NCBI RefSeq assembly: GCF_902459465.1
Contig: NC_047063.1
Location: 868,001 to 932,000, forward strand
DNA length: 64,000 bases
Source of the DNA: Asterias rubens
Lineage: Eukaryota; Echinodermata; Asteroidea; Forcipulatida; Asteriidae
Reading direction: 5' to 3'
The notes under the pieces were generated by a model that saw only the letters and a list, made by a program, of their open reading frames with translations, ran no database searches and was not told the origin of the DNA. Made by a program: the position numbers and the translations under genes. This document shows, piece after piece, positions 10,177 through 22,458 of the stretch (the stretch's first letter is position 1; each line of letters starts with the position of its first letter).

Positions 10177-13176
10177 TACAGACTGGGAATGTCAAAGCCT
10201 GGAATAGGCTTCTCATATTTGCAGTCTTGGTCCTCTTCGCTATCAACACATGGCTTGTCAAAACTCTGCTGAGTATTACCACGGGTTAGTCAGAAATCTC
10301 AGGACGTACTTTATCAAAATGTTAAGCAGGAGTGACCTTGACAATGGTTTAAAGAACTAATAGACTGCCTGCAATGCTTTGATGACAGACAATGAAAACG
10401 TTTACTGGCTGCGCACGACATTCAGCCAATGCTAGGTCTTCACGCATGCACATTTCCAGTGTTTGTCATTAACAATGGTGGCCAATGCAAGGGGCTTATA
10501 AACAGCGCCTCACATGAAGGGTCCTATGGTCCTACCATACAGTGTCCTCCCATGTTTGTGGAAAATTAATGGCGCAATAACGCAGATAACATTTGTGATT
10601 GTCAAAAAGCAACATCTGCGCTTTGTGTGACCCAACATGTACATGAAGTAATGCATTTGTGAAAGTTTATTGCTCAATCAGTCAGCCGAGTCAGTCACAA
10701 GAAAATTGTGGGAAAAACCTACTTTATCTTTTCAATGTTTTCAAACATTGGGTTTTGGACTCGTAAGATCATTTTACTCATTTCTCAAAAGCTATAGTGT
10801 TTCAGGCAAGCATAATTACTCAGTTAATTTATTTTGTAAATATTTTTAATTGTTTTTTTAGATGTAGAATTGCTTGGAGCTGGAACTGGCAGAGAACCTT
10901 TGAAGAACAATCATGCAAATAAACAGGTAAAAAACAGAAAACCAAGAAATATATTGAAACAAGCAATTTTTGAGTATGTTTCAAAAAATATTTTGTATAT
11001 TTGTATATATGCTCTTATAAGACCCTTGGTTAACATATGTTGTCATAGGTTAACATATGTTGTCATAGTTGGTATGGCACTGCTCTATAATTGCAAAGGT
11101 CGTGGGTTTGAATCCCACCCGAGTAATATATGCCTGTGATTTTTTTCACAGAACTCGGGTAAGTACTGAGTAAACAGTGCTAACACACACCAGTGTATGT
11201 GTAAAAACCAAAATTAATATTGTCATACAGTTTTATATAATTTGTTAGTTTATCAGAAACAGGGTCCAACAGCTACTTGGGTTTAGGATTTTGTTGGATT
11301 TTGGGAATCAGACTTGTCACTACCGGTAACAATTTTGTTTTCTTGTTTTTTTTCCCTCAATGTTTTAGGTTCAAATCTTGCTTCAAGACTCCAAGCCCCA
11401 ACTGTGTGCAAGCTCTATTAACATTAATAAGGATAAAGCCATTGTACTGGGGAACCGGGAACCAACTAAAGGTAAGGATCAACAGCAACGTTAGTAAATT
11501 TCAAATTTGTTGTGCTTAAGCAGCTCAATGAAATTGGGCCAAGTTGACGAACTTCAAAGACCTACCAGTATTCAATATTACTCAATTTCACATTGTACTA
11601 TATGTTTTAAACTATAAAATTAAACTGGCTTTTTTTTTCTCGACATTATCAAGGAACAATGACTAACAAATCAACTGATTTTGCAGTATTTAATCCTACT
11701 GAGACAAGTTGAGGTCATCTCATTGATTTACAGTATTTCATGTTTTTCAATTTCGCATTGTACTATAGGTTTTTAAACCCTATAATTAAACTGGCCTTTT
11801 TCTCTACATTTTCAAGTAACAATGACCATCAAAATCAACTGTTTTGTAAACGAGCATTTTGCAGTAAACAGTCTCAATATTTGGACTGTGGGGAAAAGCC
11901 TAACAAAAGGGTAAAATTGAACCATGATGAAGGAATTATCGGTCTGTAATCAAAGTTTATAGCCAATATCATAATGTGAGATCTCGGGTTGACAAGGTTG
12001 GTTTGTTGTCTTTTTGCAGACTTTCTAACGATAGCTATACCAACTGTCAAGCGTGACCAAAAGGACTACCTTCAACAAACGTTAGACTCGCTCATTGAAA
12101 ACTCTACCCCAGAGGAGCGTTCCATCATCACCGTGGTGATATTTGCTGCCAACTTTGATGACGAGCTCAACAAACTCCTGAAGATAGACTTGGAGTCATC
12201 TTACCGCAAATACTTCTCTAATGGATTCATGCAACTGATTGTCGCGCCGCGATCTTTTTATCCACCCTTGAACAATCTCAAACAGAATTTTGGTGATTCT
12301 GAGGATCGCGTTAAATGGAGGGCAAAACAAGTAGTTGACTATGCTTTTTTGTTCAGCTATTGCCATGATCTCTCGGAATATTACCTCCAGCTTGAGGACG
12401 ATGTTGTCTCATCACCAAACTTTGTCCAATCCATCCGAGGATTTCTTGAAATCAATAAACAAAAGCAGTGGAAAACGCTGGAGTTTTCAGAACTTGGCTT
12501 TATCGGGAAGCTTGTGCGGTCCACTGATCTGCTGCGTCTAGCACAATTTATGCTGTTCTTCTATGAGGAACAGCCTGTAGACTTCTTGCAAAAGTATTAC
12601 AATCTACTGAATGCTCAAGAAGGGATGTTCAGACATGCTCCGTCCATTTTCCAGCATGTTGGGGTACAATCCTCCCTCAGAAATAAGGAGCAGGAGCTGG
12701 TTGATCGATTCTTTGAGGAAAACAGCGGCAAGAAGTACCAGAGTGACAACCCACCAGCTGTGTTGTACAGCAGCATGGAAGCCTTCAGCATGTATGTACC
12801 CCAACTAGCCTATAGCTCAAAGCCTGGCTACTTCTGGGGTAAGACACCCATTATGGGTGATACCCTACTCCTGGTCTTTGAGACACCCGTTCGTCTTTCC
12901 AGGGTTGTGATATTAAGTGGTTCAGACACCTACCCCGAGGATATCCTGCGAGCAGGGAAGGTTGAAGTAAGCCCAGTGGTACTGACAATAAGTCTGGACT
13001 CCACACCGAGGTGCACAGACTACCAATTCATAGGGGAGTTTAACGAAGGGAAATTCAATGAGAGGAATTTGGACCAAAAGATTGACTCCCCAGTCAAGTG
13101 TATTCAGGTAAAGGTGACCAAAAGTCAACAGTCTTGGCTACTGGTCAAGGAGATTGCTGTGTGGGTCCACAGATGA
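10173..13176 (+). CDS. MGAT4: GnT-IV family N-acetylglucosaminyltransferase (MGAT4-like, GT54)
   Basis: Golgi beta-1,4-GlcNAc transferase of the family that branches N-glycans on the alpha-1,3-mannose arm. Exons: 10173-10284, 10862-10926, 11369-11471, 12020-13176; phases close to 478 residues, the length I recall for MGAT4C. Residues 1-12 are a short cytoplasmic tail; about 13-29 (LLIFAVLVLFAINTWLV) a type II signal anchor; then a short stem. The catalytic domain opens with DFLTIAIPTVKRD at 94. YYLQLEDDVV gives the acidic metal/sugar-nucleotide motif EDD at 219-221. LEFSELGFIGKL and SIFQHVGVQSSL are strongly MGAT4-like. The third exon's first-position phase joins only to the acceptor at 12020. 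The A/B/C paralogue is not resolved. A polyadenylation signal AATAAA is at 13245-13250. Upstream noncoding exons are unmapped. Confidence 0.93.
11040..11225 (+). mobile_element. tRNA-derived SINE in MGAT4 intron
   Basis: tRNA-like head with A-box-like TTGGTATGGCACTG and B-box GGGTTTGAATCCCACC, then a tail TAACACACACCAGTGTATG ... AACCAAAATTAATATT. The same head and tail occur at 62.65-62.88 kb. Confidence 0.75.
11585..11800. repeat. Intronic tandem duplication, about 163-bp period
   Basis: The segment starting CATTGTACTATA near 11591 recurs near 11756, both followed by AATTAAACTGGC and a T-rich tract. The second copy carries a splice-site-flanked open stretch (11817-11910) that does not fit the MGAT4 reading frame. 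Confidence 0.65.
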
Positions 13177-13790
13177 AACTTTGGTCCAAGTTAATCATAT
13201 GTGAATCTAGACAATAATTTACTCATTGGATGAAGCACGATTAAAATAAATATACGTCACACTATGTAGTGCAATTTGTGAGATTTTATATTTTTCCATC
13301 TTTAACAACAGTACCTGTAGAAAAAGGGTTTATGAGTGGGGGTAGGTAGAAGGCTTTGTGGGTGAGATCACATATGGGCTTATGTGGAATGGTATTCCAT
13401 CCAGACACAAAACATACACATTTAAAGTGAATAGAAAATAAACTTCATTCATTCAAACTGCTCTTGGCTTTTAATCCAATTATATTTTCAAACTTGAACC
13501 ATTTGGCAAATGAGTAATCGGATGTAATTATGGCCTTATATAGATTTTCAAAATAAAGTTCAGCAATCAAATATAAAATACTTTGTCTTTCAAGTTGATG
13601 TAATAATTATATTATGTATACATGCAAACGTTATTCATATCAAAAATTGTTTAACTTAAACAGTTACATTTGTGCGTAAAATACAATAATACTGTACTCT
13701 TTCCATTCTGGCACCAATTTAAAAGGAAATACTATAATGTGTAACATATTGCATCTTTCACGGTAGCACTTATTTTATTACGAAGAGTGT

Positions 13791-14036
13791 TTAAAGGGTT
13801 TTGGGAACTTTTTGTTGGACATAAAACGCAATGTCCATAGATTACACTAAACTTCAGACTTTGAAGATAATGATGGTAGAAAGCTTCCCATAAAATGTTA
13901 CTTGCTGAGGTGTTGTAGTTTTTGAGAAATGAATTTAAAAACAAGTCACACAAAAAAATTCAGGCTCAAACTGAGACCAAAATTATTTCCTCGACAATGT
14001 GTTTTGTGTTACAAAAAGTACCCAAGCCCTTTATAA
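13791..14036. mobile_element. TTAA-edged MITE, family C
   Basis: About 246 bp. Left end TTAAAGGGTTTTGGGAACTT; right end AAAGTACCCAAGCCCTTTAT, its near complement. Lies between the convergent MGAT4 and unknown genes. Confidence 0.7.
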
Positions 14037-14398
14037 GTTATGTGAAAGGATATCTTATACTGCAGTATTCAAAGTTTTCTTTGAAGCCTTACTAAATTAT
14101 AAAGATTGCTGATCAGGTGTGGTGCAATTATAGTTTTTTGTTTTCATAAAACAATTTCTTTTACATTTATACATATTCATCATTTTGATTGCCAAATAAA
14201 ACCAATTTGTATTTACAATTAAAAGTACCAACTTTAAATATTATATATTGATTTTTCCTTTGAGAAAAGATTTGCCCCCTTTTGTCCAAACTTCACCTTG
14301 GTTAAGTAGTAAACAAATTCCATGAATGAAGTGGTTTAAAATATAGGTGGGAAACTCGAATATGTTCCCTTCCTCTAGGGATATTGTCATCACTTGTA

Positions 14399-15748
14399 CT
14401 ACCTAGTTTTCTTTATTGGCACAGACAGTGAGGAATTAGAATGTTTACTTCTAGTTCTTTGTAACCTTGGCGTTTTTCTACTGCCACTAGTATCTTTCAT
14501 CATAGTGTTGTCCCTCTTCAAGGTCTTGCTCAAGGATTTCACCATCTTGTCTTTGGAAATGCTGATCTGATGGTGACTTTGTGTAAAAGCAGAAGAAATC
14601 CTGTAAGGTGGAGGGGTAGATGCCGTATCAAAGGGATTCATAGATATCTGAGATTGTGGAGCAGTTGCTACTTTCCTTGGAACATCTCTTGTTAACATGA
14701 GTGTTTTGGAGAGTTTAGGAGCAACCAAGCTAGCGGCAGTCACTTCCAGGCTTGGGAAGGCTTCCTGTTGGTACTCTGCAGCCATCTGTCGATTTGCCTC
14801 CTCTACGCACCGGTAGCAAGTCCGCTGGCCCAACACCTCACAGTAATGGAGGTTAGAGTCAGAGTCTTGGTGATTGCTTAGTGGTGGGGGTAAGACATGT
14901 CTGTATCTTTTATTGGTTAGGGTCATCTTCCCATTCAGACCATTGTGAACCCAGCGGTACTCGTGACTAATGGTGTTTGCTGTTGGTCGACGAAGGATTG
15001 GTCGACCTCTCCGATGACTGGCGCTGCCACTAATATGAGGAACTACTGGGTACCCTGTGATGTTTCTCATATATCCCTGCTCCTCTCTTAATGTTATGTC
15101 GGTTGCCTCTCTTGTAAGAAGATCTCGATGCCCAGGTCTTGGTAATCTGGAGAAGAAAAACAAATTAATTAATAATTAAACTAATATCCTCCCAAGTATT
15201 TGTCAAAGGAAATCTTAATTCCTATGTAATGGTTCTTGTCTATAATAACCTACATATTTTGACTCTGATAACATTTGTTTGCCAGGCACCAGGCTAAAAG
15301 TAAATGACTTTAGGAACCAGTCATGATAATTGGTCCTTGAAAAAAAGTAGGAATAGTTTGATGAGAACAAGGGCTGACCTACATGTACACTTATGGTGTA
15401 TGCTTTATTTCAGGCTATTTTATTACAACTTTTCCGGATTTTCCAAAGAAGGACAAAAATCAGAAATCGAGCTTAAGTGGAAAGAATATAATGCCTGGGG
15501 AAAAAAAAACACATCCTTCAAAATGAAAAAAATATAAGTAAGATTTAGGCCATTTGAGAACCTGAGGCAACTTACCCAGTTGTGTTTTTCTTTTTGGCAT
15601 AGATGCTGTTTGTGTCCAGCCAGTTCTCCCTTCTCTGTTGATGGGAGTGAAACTCCCATGACTTTGGGGTCTTTATTGTTACAGGCTTCCGGGAGTAGTG
15701 GGACAGCTCTGGGAGGCTTCGGATTGATTCTTGACTTGACGAGATCAT
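14399..15748 (-). CDS. Unrecognised basic protein, 306 residues
   Basis: Two coding exons, 15748-15576 and 15146-14399, with good splice sites and matching phase, giving 306 residues. I do not recognise the family. The N-terminal exon (MISSSQESIRSLPELSHYSR...) is polar. The middle has YRWVHNGLNGKMTLTNKRYR and a CEVLGQRTCYRC segment with three cysteines (not a clear zinc finger). The C-terminal half is Ser/Thr/Lys-rich and probably disordered, ending IKKTR. No signal peptide or membrane segment. A further upstream exon is plausible: minus donor at about 17206-17209 (CGGTGAGT). It carries no in-frame ATG, so it is treated as 5' UTR. Composition and motif spacing resemble lineage-restricted cytoskeletal or ciliary proteins, but that is only an impression. 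Confidence 0.68.
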
Positions 15749-15799
15749 CTCATCTGAACACAGAAGAAGAAATTAGTAATTAGTTAATTTATAGTCGGT

Positions 15800-16620
15800 T
15801 TAAAGACAAAGAACATCAGGACTTGCATTCCATTTTTCAAAGAGCACTTTTATTTGGGCAACTTTTGAAAGGGCACCTCGGCTAACATACCAGGGGCAGG
15901 CCGAGGCCATGCTTCTGTGTAATTTCTGGCCCCAAATATAGTAATTGAACAATTACGAAATTAACAAATTGTTATAGTTCCTGTCTGAAACCTACCTCAT
16001 TTAAAGTTCACACTTCTTAAGAACAATAGCTCCTTTTAAAATCAGAAAACATTGCTTGAAAAACCAATATAATATACAACAATGCTTACTGCTTTATGAA
16101 GTTTGGGAGCTGTTGAATATAGAATGCACTGAAGGAATGTGGGATATTCAACTCAATGCAGGTTGAAGTAGTTTCCCAGTTACTAACAAAATGTGCCGAA
16201 ATTTTGACTGTTTGCTGTCTATAATGTGATTAATTTACAAGAAGAGGCTAACTCTCAATTGTCATCACTATTAAACAGCCGTAAATATTTTCCACATTCA
16301 AGTAAATGTATTCCAAACGCGGCTGAAGGTATAGGGAAAACAATAAAGAAAGGCTGACCTATTATAATGCGAATAGACGTTTCAGGTTGATGATATTTAT
16401 ACGCAAATATTCTGATTTTTTGAAAGAAAAAAAATCACAAGTCAGACTAATATGAGCGGGAAAAATATCACGCCTGTATTGTTAAAGTGGAAAGACTTTA
16501 ATTTAATGGACTGATATTTTGACCCAAGCGTAGTGGTAGAAACGTCAGTAGCATTTAAGTCACGTCATGAAGGGTCACAATTTAGTTGAAAGGCAGCCTG
16601 CAACAGCTATCTCCCCCGTT
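15800..16620. other. No gene recognised
   Basis: AT-rich intron/5' flank of the unknown minus gene. A degenerate GGGCACCTCGG...GGGGCAGGCC fragment near 15870-15910 resembles the repeat fragments at 42.85 and 49.2 kb. Otherwise nothing seen. Confidence 0.4.
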
Positions 16621-16622
16621 TA

Positions 16623-16971
16623 TTAAAGACAGTGGACACTATTGGTAACATGTCAAAGACTAGTCTTCTCACTTGGTCTTCTCAACATATGCATAAAATA
16701 ACAAACCTGTGAAAATTTGAGCTCAATTTGTCGTCAAAGTGGCGAGATAATAATGAAAGAAAAAACACCCTGTCACACGAAGTTGTGTGCTTTCAGATGC
16801 TTGATTTCGAGACCTCAAATTCTAAACCCGAGGTCTCAAAACCAAATTCTTGGAAAATTACTTCTTTCTCGAAAACTAAGTTACTTCAGAGGGAGCCGTT
16901 TCTCATGATGTTTTATACTATCAACAACTCCCCATTACTCGTTACCAGGAAAGGTTTTATGCTAATTGTAA
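16623..16971 (+). mobile_element. TTAA-type MITE, family A, copy 2 (truncated)
   Basis: Starts TTAAAGACAGTGGACACTAT and follows the family to about GTTTTATGCTAATTGTAAG. The right terminal repeat is missing and the sequence switches abruptly to the inverted repeat that follows. Confidence 0.8.
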
Positions 16972-16975
16972 GGAA

Positions 16976-17098
16976 AAGTTTCCGTATGGCGCCACCACTT
17001 TTTCATTCGATATGAAATAATACAGTATCTAATTTAGCTCAATGAGATATCCCTTTTTGTAAAAATGAGTGAAAAAGTGGTGGCGCCATACGGAAAGT
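16976..17098. mobile_element. Short foldback element with GGCGCC-containing arms
   Basis: Arms at about 16976-17008 and 17067-17098 (core CCGTATGGCGCCACCACTTT) are near-perfect reverse complements around a 58-bp loop. The loop phrase TATCTAATTTAGCTCAATGAGATAT resembles sequence near 7470 and 31.35 kb, so this is probably a dispersed family. Confidence 0.75.
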
Positions 17099-17299
17099 AA
17101 TCCTTCGGGGAGACTTCTCAGTTCTGAAAAACACATGGTGTTACCGCAAACCAAATATACATATAATGGTAAATGATCGTAAATAGCTCGTTGTAATACT
17201 CACCGTTTGGCACTTCATTATACAGCAGAGGCACTTGGTCAGAGACTGCGTGTAAAATAAATACGGACAAGGCAATCAGAACAGACACTTTGGCATGTC

Positions 17300-20200
17300 T
17301 TTAGCACTCATCTTCATTTCAGAAAGCAAGAGTGTGTATGCAAAATTATCCCACACGATGACTTTAACTAACTGTTTTCACTCTAAGCCTTCTAATACCC
17401 ACTACAGCAGTGGCTAGTTTATCCACACAGCGATACAACAGGATTGATCCGACAAAAGAAATAATCTATCAGTGGTGCGATGTGGAGATCGCACAATAGA
17501 CTGTCGCCTTGGTTTCGATCAAAGCGATCGATCGGGCGCTAATCTATTTTATTCAGAGCAGTTCATAATGGCAGGGGTCATGATAATGTTGATGAAATAC
17601 ACCCCTTTAAAAGTCAATTGCTTTCATTAATCAGTAGGACAGTTTAAGTTGAACCAATTAGTGTGTAACTAATTAAATTATATAACCGCGGTTATGGTGT
17701 GTTGAAGATGAAATTGCCGCCCGGCCATTTCGGACTGGGTCCTTTTTGCCATGACAAGTAATGAATGCTGAAACTCTCTCGATATCCAAGGATTCAGACT
17801 AACGTTTCAAGCTTCGGATTTGATTGCAATTATTTGGAATATAGGAGGGGGAAATGGCGATAGTTCGTCGTTATTGTGTTAACAATAAAACTTGTGTTAA
17901 AATAGATTTTAGTGAAAGTAAATAAAATCGTCATGAAAAATCAGATCGAGCGCTTGAAATCACATGTGGCATGATATCCGGTTGTTTGTGTGTCTGACCT
18001 CATATTTTCTGGGTCAAATTCATGCCCGGGGTTATGATCCAGTTCGTGAAGGAATGCATTTTAAGAAAATAATATGTGAACAAGTAAATTTGCCATCTAA
18101 TTAGTTAGTTTCTCGTCCAACAATCTCTTTAAATTATGGCAGATGTTCCTTCATTGGTAAAATGACGTAGCAAACTACGGGCCACGTCCCTGATGCATTT
18201 ATAACGGGAATTAAATGAGAATAACTAAAATTTGTCAATAATGTCTGCCGACTTTTGGTTCAGTTTTTTTTAAAGCTCTTTTTAAAATATTAAAATGATA
18301 AAATCCAATAGTAAACAAACTATGAACTATCTTAGGCCTAAAAGCAAGAGGGCGCTAACAGGAATTACACTTTCACTAAAACAAACGTTTATTAGGCCTA
18401 GTTAAACTCTGACAACCTTAAGAAATATGTCTTGAAGAAAAGAACGACAAATCTCTATTAAGAGAGAGGGGAATTGGTTGCATGCAATAGTATTGCTCTG
18501 GTTGCATTCGGCTGCAATTTGTAAAAGGCAACTTAATTATTTGAATGAAGGCCTGGAACAATACACTGCACAATTTTGATAGTCACTAACTTGATCAAGT
18601 AATTTCTACCGTATTCCTATATTATAATAATATGATATATCTACATACGTTGCTGCTGCATAGACCTACGTCCTGGATTGTGTTACATTACTATACAGGT
18701 GACAGTTTTACACCAAGCTTCAAACGATTACTTGACAATCCCTGGCTTTTGGACATACACCATTTAATCAATTTATCCAAGCGTAGGGGCCTGTGATTTA
18801 TGAGTGGAAATACAGTATTTTGGATTAAATAAAGTGATTATTTAAACTGAGTATTGAATAATGATATAAATAAAGTGTTAAATTTAATTTATGGACAACG
18901 ATGTGGTTACTAAACCGTTTCAATTTACACGTAATAAACTACAATGGGAACTGACTATTAGGATTTAAATTAATACATACCTCAACACAGTGTGAAGACT
19001 TCAAGCTGTTCATGACGGAAATTAAAAATGCACTGGACCAATTATTGCGTCGTGGTCCATACTGCTTTCTTGCACGTTCTGTGTTTCACTTGCCTATAAA
19101 CGCAGCAAGGAGCAGAGAGAGAGGCCGGGAAGTCGTTCACCCATGCCCCCGATGTGGCAGTCGATACAGCAGCAGACACGGTTATAAACCAACTCTAGAC
19201 AGCAGCGATGGTTGCTATACGCAAGAAGTGCCAGGGTAAAGAAACGCTTGAATGGGTCTACCGTGTCCCGGTCACACTCTGATGTTGAACTTCAGTGATT
19301 TTGCAACTTTCTTACACCCCTTTTTGCTTGAATGAGCGTTTTGGTATTGAAATAGTTTAATTTATCTACAAAAAGATTTGTTTTCTGACTTCATCGGTTT
19401 CAGCTCCGACTTCGTTTACAGACCAACAAAAAGGAAGGTAACTGTCCCATGAATAGCACCGCAATTTCTTAATGCTGACAATGCCGTCGGGCTATTTACC
19501 GACCATTGTTGACAAAGTGTATACGGGTTGGACAAGTCGACCAATTTACTCTCCACAACTATTGACAAAGACTATTTTAAGACTGTCACGAAGATCTGAC
19601 AACATTTGGACGACCACTTTACTCTGAATGCTTAATGGTGTTTACAACTACTTTGTTTGTTCCGCATTCGTTTATGCGTGAATCCAACTACACACAGTCA
19701 ACTGCATTTTTTATTGGCAACCGATTTATTTGCAAAATGACGGCTGGAGACGAAATCTCCACTTTGCCCAACCCGTAGAGTGAACATTTTACATTGTTGT
19801 TTACTACAACTGCTGTCCAAGGGCATTTGGGAATGTCTTGCTCGATCAACAGTGCTCCTATATAACGACGACCATGTTTGGTATTTTTGCCAAGTCGCTG
19901 AAGAATGTATATATAGCCTACTTTTGATTTGAATTGAAGCATAAAGGACTGATGATAGAAAATAACAAACGATGAACTAATTTGGCTAAAAAAGAAATGG
20001 ATCGGGTTTCAGTAATTATAAATATTACTTATTATTACGGTCTATAAACTTGTAGGCCTATATAGCTCCGATAATTGTATTTCCACTGATGAAAGTACGC
20101 TTAGAAAAAGTAGAAAACAAGCAAGCTGTAAATATTGTTTAAAAAGAAAAGTCGAGTGGCAACCGCCCGAAGTGGGGCTGGTTGAAAGAGGGAGAAGGAA

Positions 20201-20700
20201 ATGGGAGATGGGGGCGAGAGGAAGGATTGTTGTACCAACCTCTTTGGTTGTATCAACTACGACGGCCTGGCAAAACACAAGCGTAGACCTGCTCTTATCT
20301 AATTCGCTTTTTATAAAAACTTTGATAATTATTCATCAATTTTCAGTAAAGAGTATGACAGAAACTCGTACTGTTTCAAATTGAGAATATTTGTCCGTGT
20401 ACAACCAAGCAAACCGTGTTATTATTATCAAACATGGTGTAAAAAGAAGCAAACAAACTGGTTCCTTTGTGGAAGTGTGTTTGCCCCAAGCCCCCAGCGG
20501 CTCCGACCGCGTTTTACGGCGAGACTTGCCGGGGCTCTAAGTCAATATTGACGGCAGGGATTTAAACCGTGATTGCGAGAAGATGAAAGACACGACTTAA
20601 CATTGCGCTATATCCTTAGTAACAGCAACACGCCATTATATGTTTACAACAAGCACAGCTAACTTCCTTGAGGTGACGAAGAAAATGACTTGGGAAGTTT
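17300..20700. other. Intergenic, no convincing gene
   Basis: AT-rich, no recognised coding exon. The stretch at 19012-19235 is open for 74 codons plus two bases and ends at a donor-like GG|GTAAAG. Its phase would join to an acceptor at 21172 inside the 434-codon ORF. That is a possible alternative first coding exon, unproven. Confidence 0.35.
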
Positions 20701-20776
20701 TCTCATCAAAGAAACATGAGTCTGATGGGATTTGTCAGATAGTTCATACAGTTCTGAAAACTCACTTTGGACTCAC

Positions 20777-20954
20777 TTCTTGAGATCCGAGGCAACCATC
20801 GCTTCAATCGGTAGCTGAGATTCTCCTCTTCGTTGGGAACATAGATCACGATCCATGGCTTGGCAGCGATGAAGACCAGCGGTGCTGTACACAAAGACCA
20901 GCAGATGAAGCCACACAAATCACAGCTTTTCAACACTAAAGATGAACTTTCCAT
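20777..20954 (-). CDS. Possible first coding exon of an unknown membrane protein
   Basis: Minus-strand ATG at 20954 opens 59 codons ending at a consensus donor (AGAA|GTGAGT, 20777). The peptide has a hydrophobic stretch (LCGFICWSLCTAPLVFIA) followed by a conserved-looking polar segment, IYVPNEEENLSYRLKRWLP. It runs divergently from the 434-codon ORF, 200 bp between starts. No downstream partner exon was found on minus between here and 17.3 kb, so this may be spurious. Confidence 0.3.
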
Positions 20955-21153
20955 CACATTAACGTAGGAGACGATGTGCCGATGTGAAAGATTGAAACTC
21001 GAAAGAAAAAACATTACACCCACTTATCTTATTATTTATAACGCAAGGACGAGGGCCCTTTCATTTGAACTAAAACAGCACGGATTGTTGCACTTCGGGT
21101 AACGAGCGTCATAGTTCTGGGTTTGCGCAAACGGATGTCTACTTCTGCCAATA

Positions 21154-22458
21154 ATGCATTCCTTTTACAGCAAATTCCACGACGATTCGGATAACGTCCT
21201 GTCCAATGGGATAAATGGAGTAACGTTTAGAGATGAAAACCCCAAATATTGGTCCTCTTCGAAGGAGAAGCGGCTCGTGAAGACAACGAGTCGAACCGTC
21301 AGGGAAACGCCGCGAACGCGACATCGAAGTGAGTCTGGCAATGGTTGGAGAGAGTCGGAGAAACGCGCGGTATCTGAACGCAGAGACCTTGCACGTGGAA
21401 GGAAACCAATGCCGTCCAACTATTCAACTATTGTGACCAATAAACCCCTCAGCTCTCCTGAAAAGCGATCTGTGGACAAGGCGAACCCTTCCCGTATCGA
21501 GGACGACCGTACCGCAAGTTCACCCTCTAAATCCCACGATGGTGGGCCAACCAGCATGCCGTCTAGATTGGACATGTTTGACCACAACATGCCAAAAACA
21601 TTCACAAGTGTTTCATCACGTAACTCAAAAACCTTTAAGTCCGGAGTCGGCGTTGACACTGAAAGAGTAGATCAAATTGTAGAAGTCGGAAACATTCCCT
21701 CAACAAGGAGAGGCAGTTTAAAACTGACCGAAGTTCAATCCGGGTCGAGCTTTGAAAAGAACCCTGTACTACCTGAAATAAGAAATGTCGGGAATCACGA
21801 AGCAGATATCACACAACTTGCAAAGGATTCATCTGAAATTCAAATTAGTCCCCATAGTAACCAGACGCTTGGGCTCACTGATGAGATGCCACATACATCC
21901 TTCATGGAGGCATCAAGGAGGAATATCGCTTCCTCACTCAGCTCTATGTCTGCAGCCCGTAGGAGGCTGGACCGGTCAACATCAACTGAACTCTTAAGAC
22001 CAACCACGGTGCCCAACTTCCCGACCGTACACCCCTCACCAGTAGGAGCACCAGATAACGATCTCAAAGTCATCAGATCTACGACGAGTGACGGCACCGA
22101 CGACGTTATACTCTTCCGCAAGAGGTCGCAGAGCGTGCCTGATGTTGTCTCCCCACGGGCAGCAGGAGCAATTCACCCGCCTAGAACGGCATGGAAACCC
22201 GCAAGGAATTCACCACCGAAGAGATCTTCTGTCAACAGAGGGGCCACGATGAAGCAAGTGGGTCCATCCTGGTCAATGAAATCGAGAGGCGAGTTTCCGC
22301 TTCTCACCGGCAAGAACGAATTGGTTCTCTTCGAACCAGGGGTGGTTTTCTTCGAAGATTCCATACCATCAAATATCTACTATGACTCGCTTTTTAAAAC
22401 TGTCCGGCGGTCCATGTATGACATTTATAAACATAAAGACAACTTAGACGGCAAGTGA
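21154..22458 (+). CDS. Orphan 434-codon intronless ORF, Ser-rich
   Basis: Single uninterrupted ORF, 434 codons, with an in-frame TAG upstream; far longer than expected by chance in this AT-rich sequence. No family recognised. It is rich in Ser, Arg, Pro and Thr, with many phosphosite-like motifs (RRGSLKL, RKRSQSVPD, RRRLDRSTST) and no membrane segment, so probably a disordered cytoplasmic or nuclear protein. The only order-like part is the C-terminus (about 375-434): ELVLFEPGVVFFED then YDSLFKTVRRSMYDIYKHKD. The last ~30 codons and the stop are shared at DNA level with three decayed copies downstream (24.3, 25.8, 27.5 kb). An alternative N-terminus by splicing 19012-19235 to 21173 is phase-compatible. 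Start context (AATAATGC) is acceptable. Confidence 0.65.
   Translation: MHSFYSKFHDDSDNVLSNGINGVTFRDENPKYWSSSKEKRLVKTTSRTVRETPRTRHRSESGNGWRESEKRAVSERRDLARGRKPMPSNYSTIVTNKPLSSPEKRSVDKANPSRIEDDRTASSPSKSHDGGPTSMPSRLDMFDHNMPKTFTSVSSRNSKTFKSGVGVDTERVDQIVEVGNIPSTRRGSLKLTEVQSGSSFEKNPVLPEIRNVGNHEADITQLAKDSSEIQISPHSNQTLGLTDEMPHTSFMEASRRNIASSLSSMSAARRRLDRSTSTELLRPTTVPNFPTVHPSPVGAPDNDLKVIRSTTSDGTDDVILFRKRSQSVPDVVSPRAAGAIHPPRTAWKPARNSPPKRSSVNRGATMKQVGPSWSMKSRGEFPLLTGKNELVLFEPGVVFFEDSIPSNIYYDSLFKTVRRSMYDIYKHKDNLDGK

Noticed and set aside
11817-11910. Candidate extra MGAT4 exon with open frame and AG/GT borders
   Set aside because: It enters in phase but leaves in phase 2, which would frameshift the catalytic exon at 12020. 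The third exon joins 12020 directly in phase, and the block lies in an intronic tandem duplication.
17209-17290. Signal-peptide-like reading (VSVLIALSVFILHAVS) upstream of the unknown minus gene
   Set aside because: A TAA lies just upstream in that frame and there is no ATG between it and the stretch, so it cannot be initiated conventionally as read.
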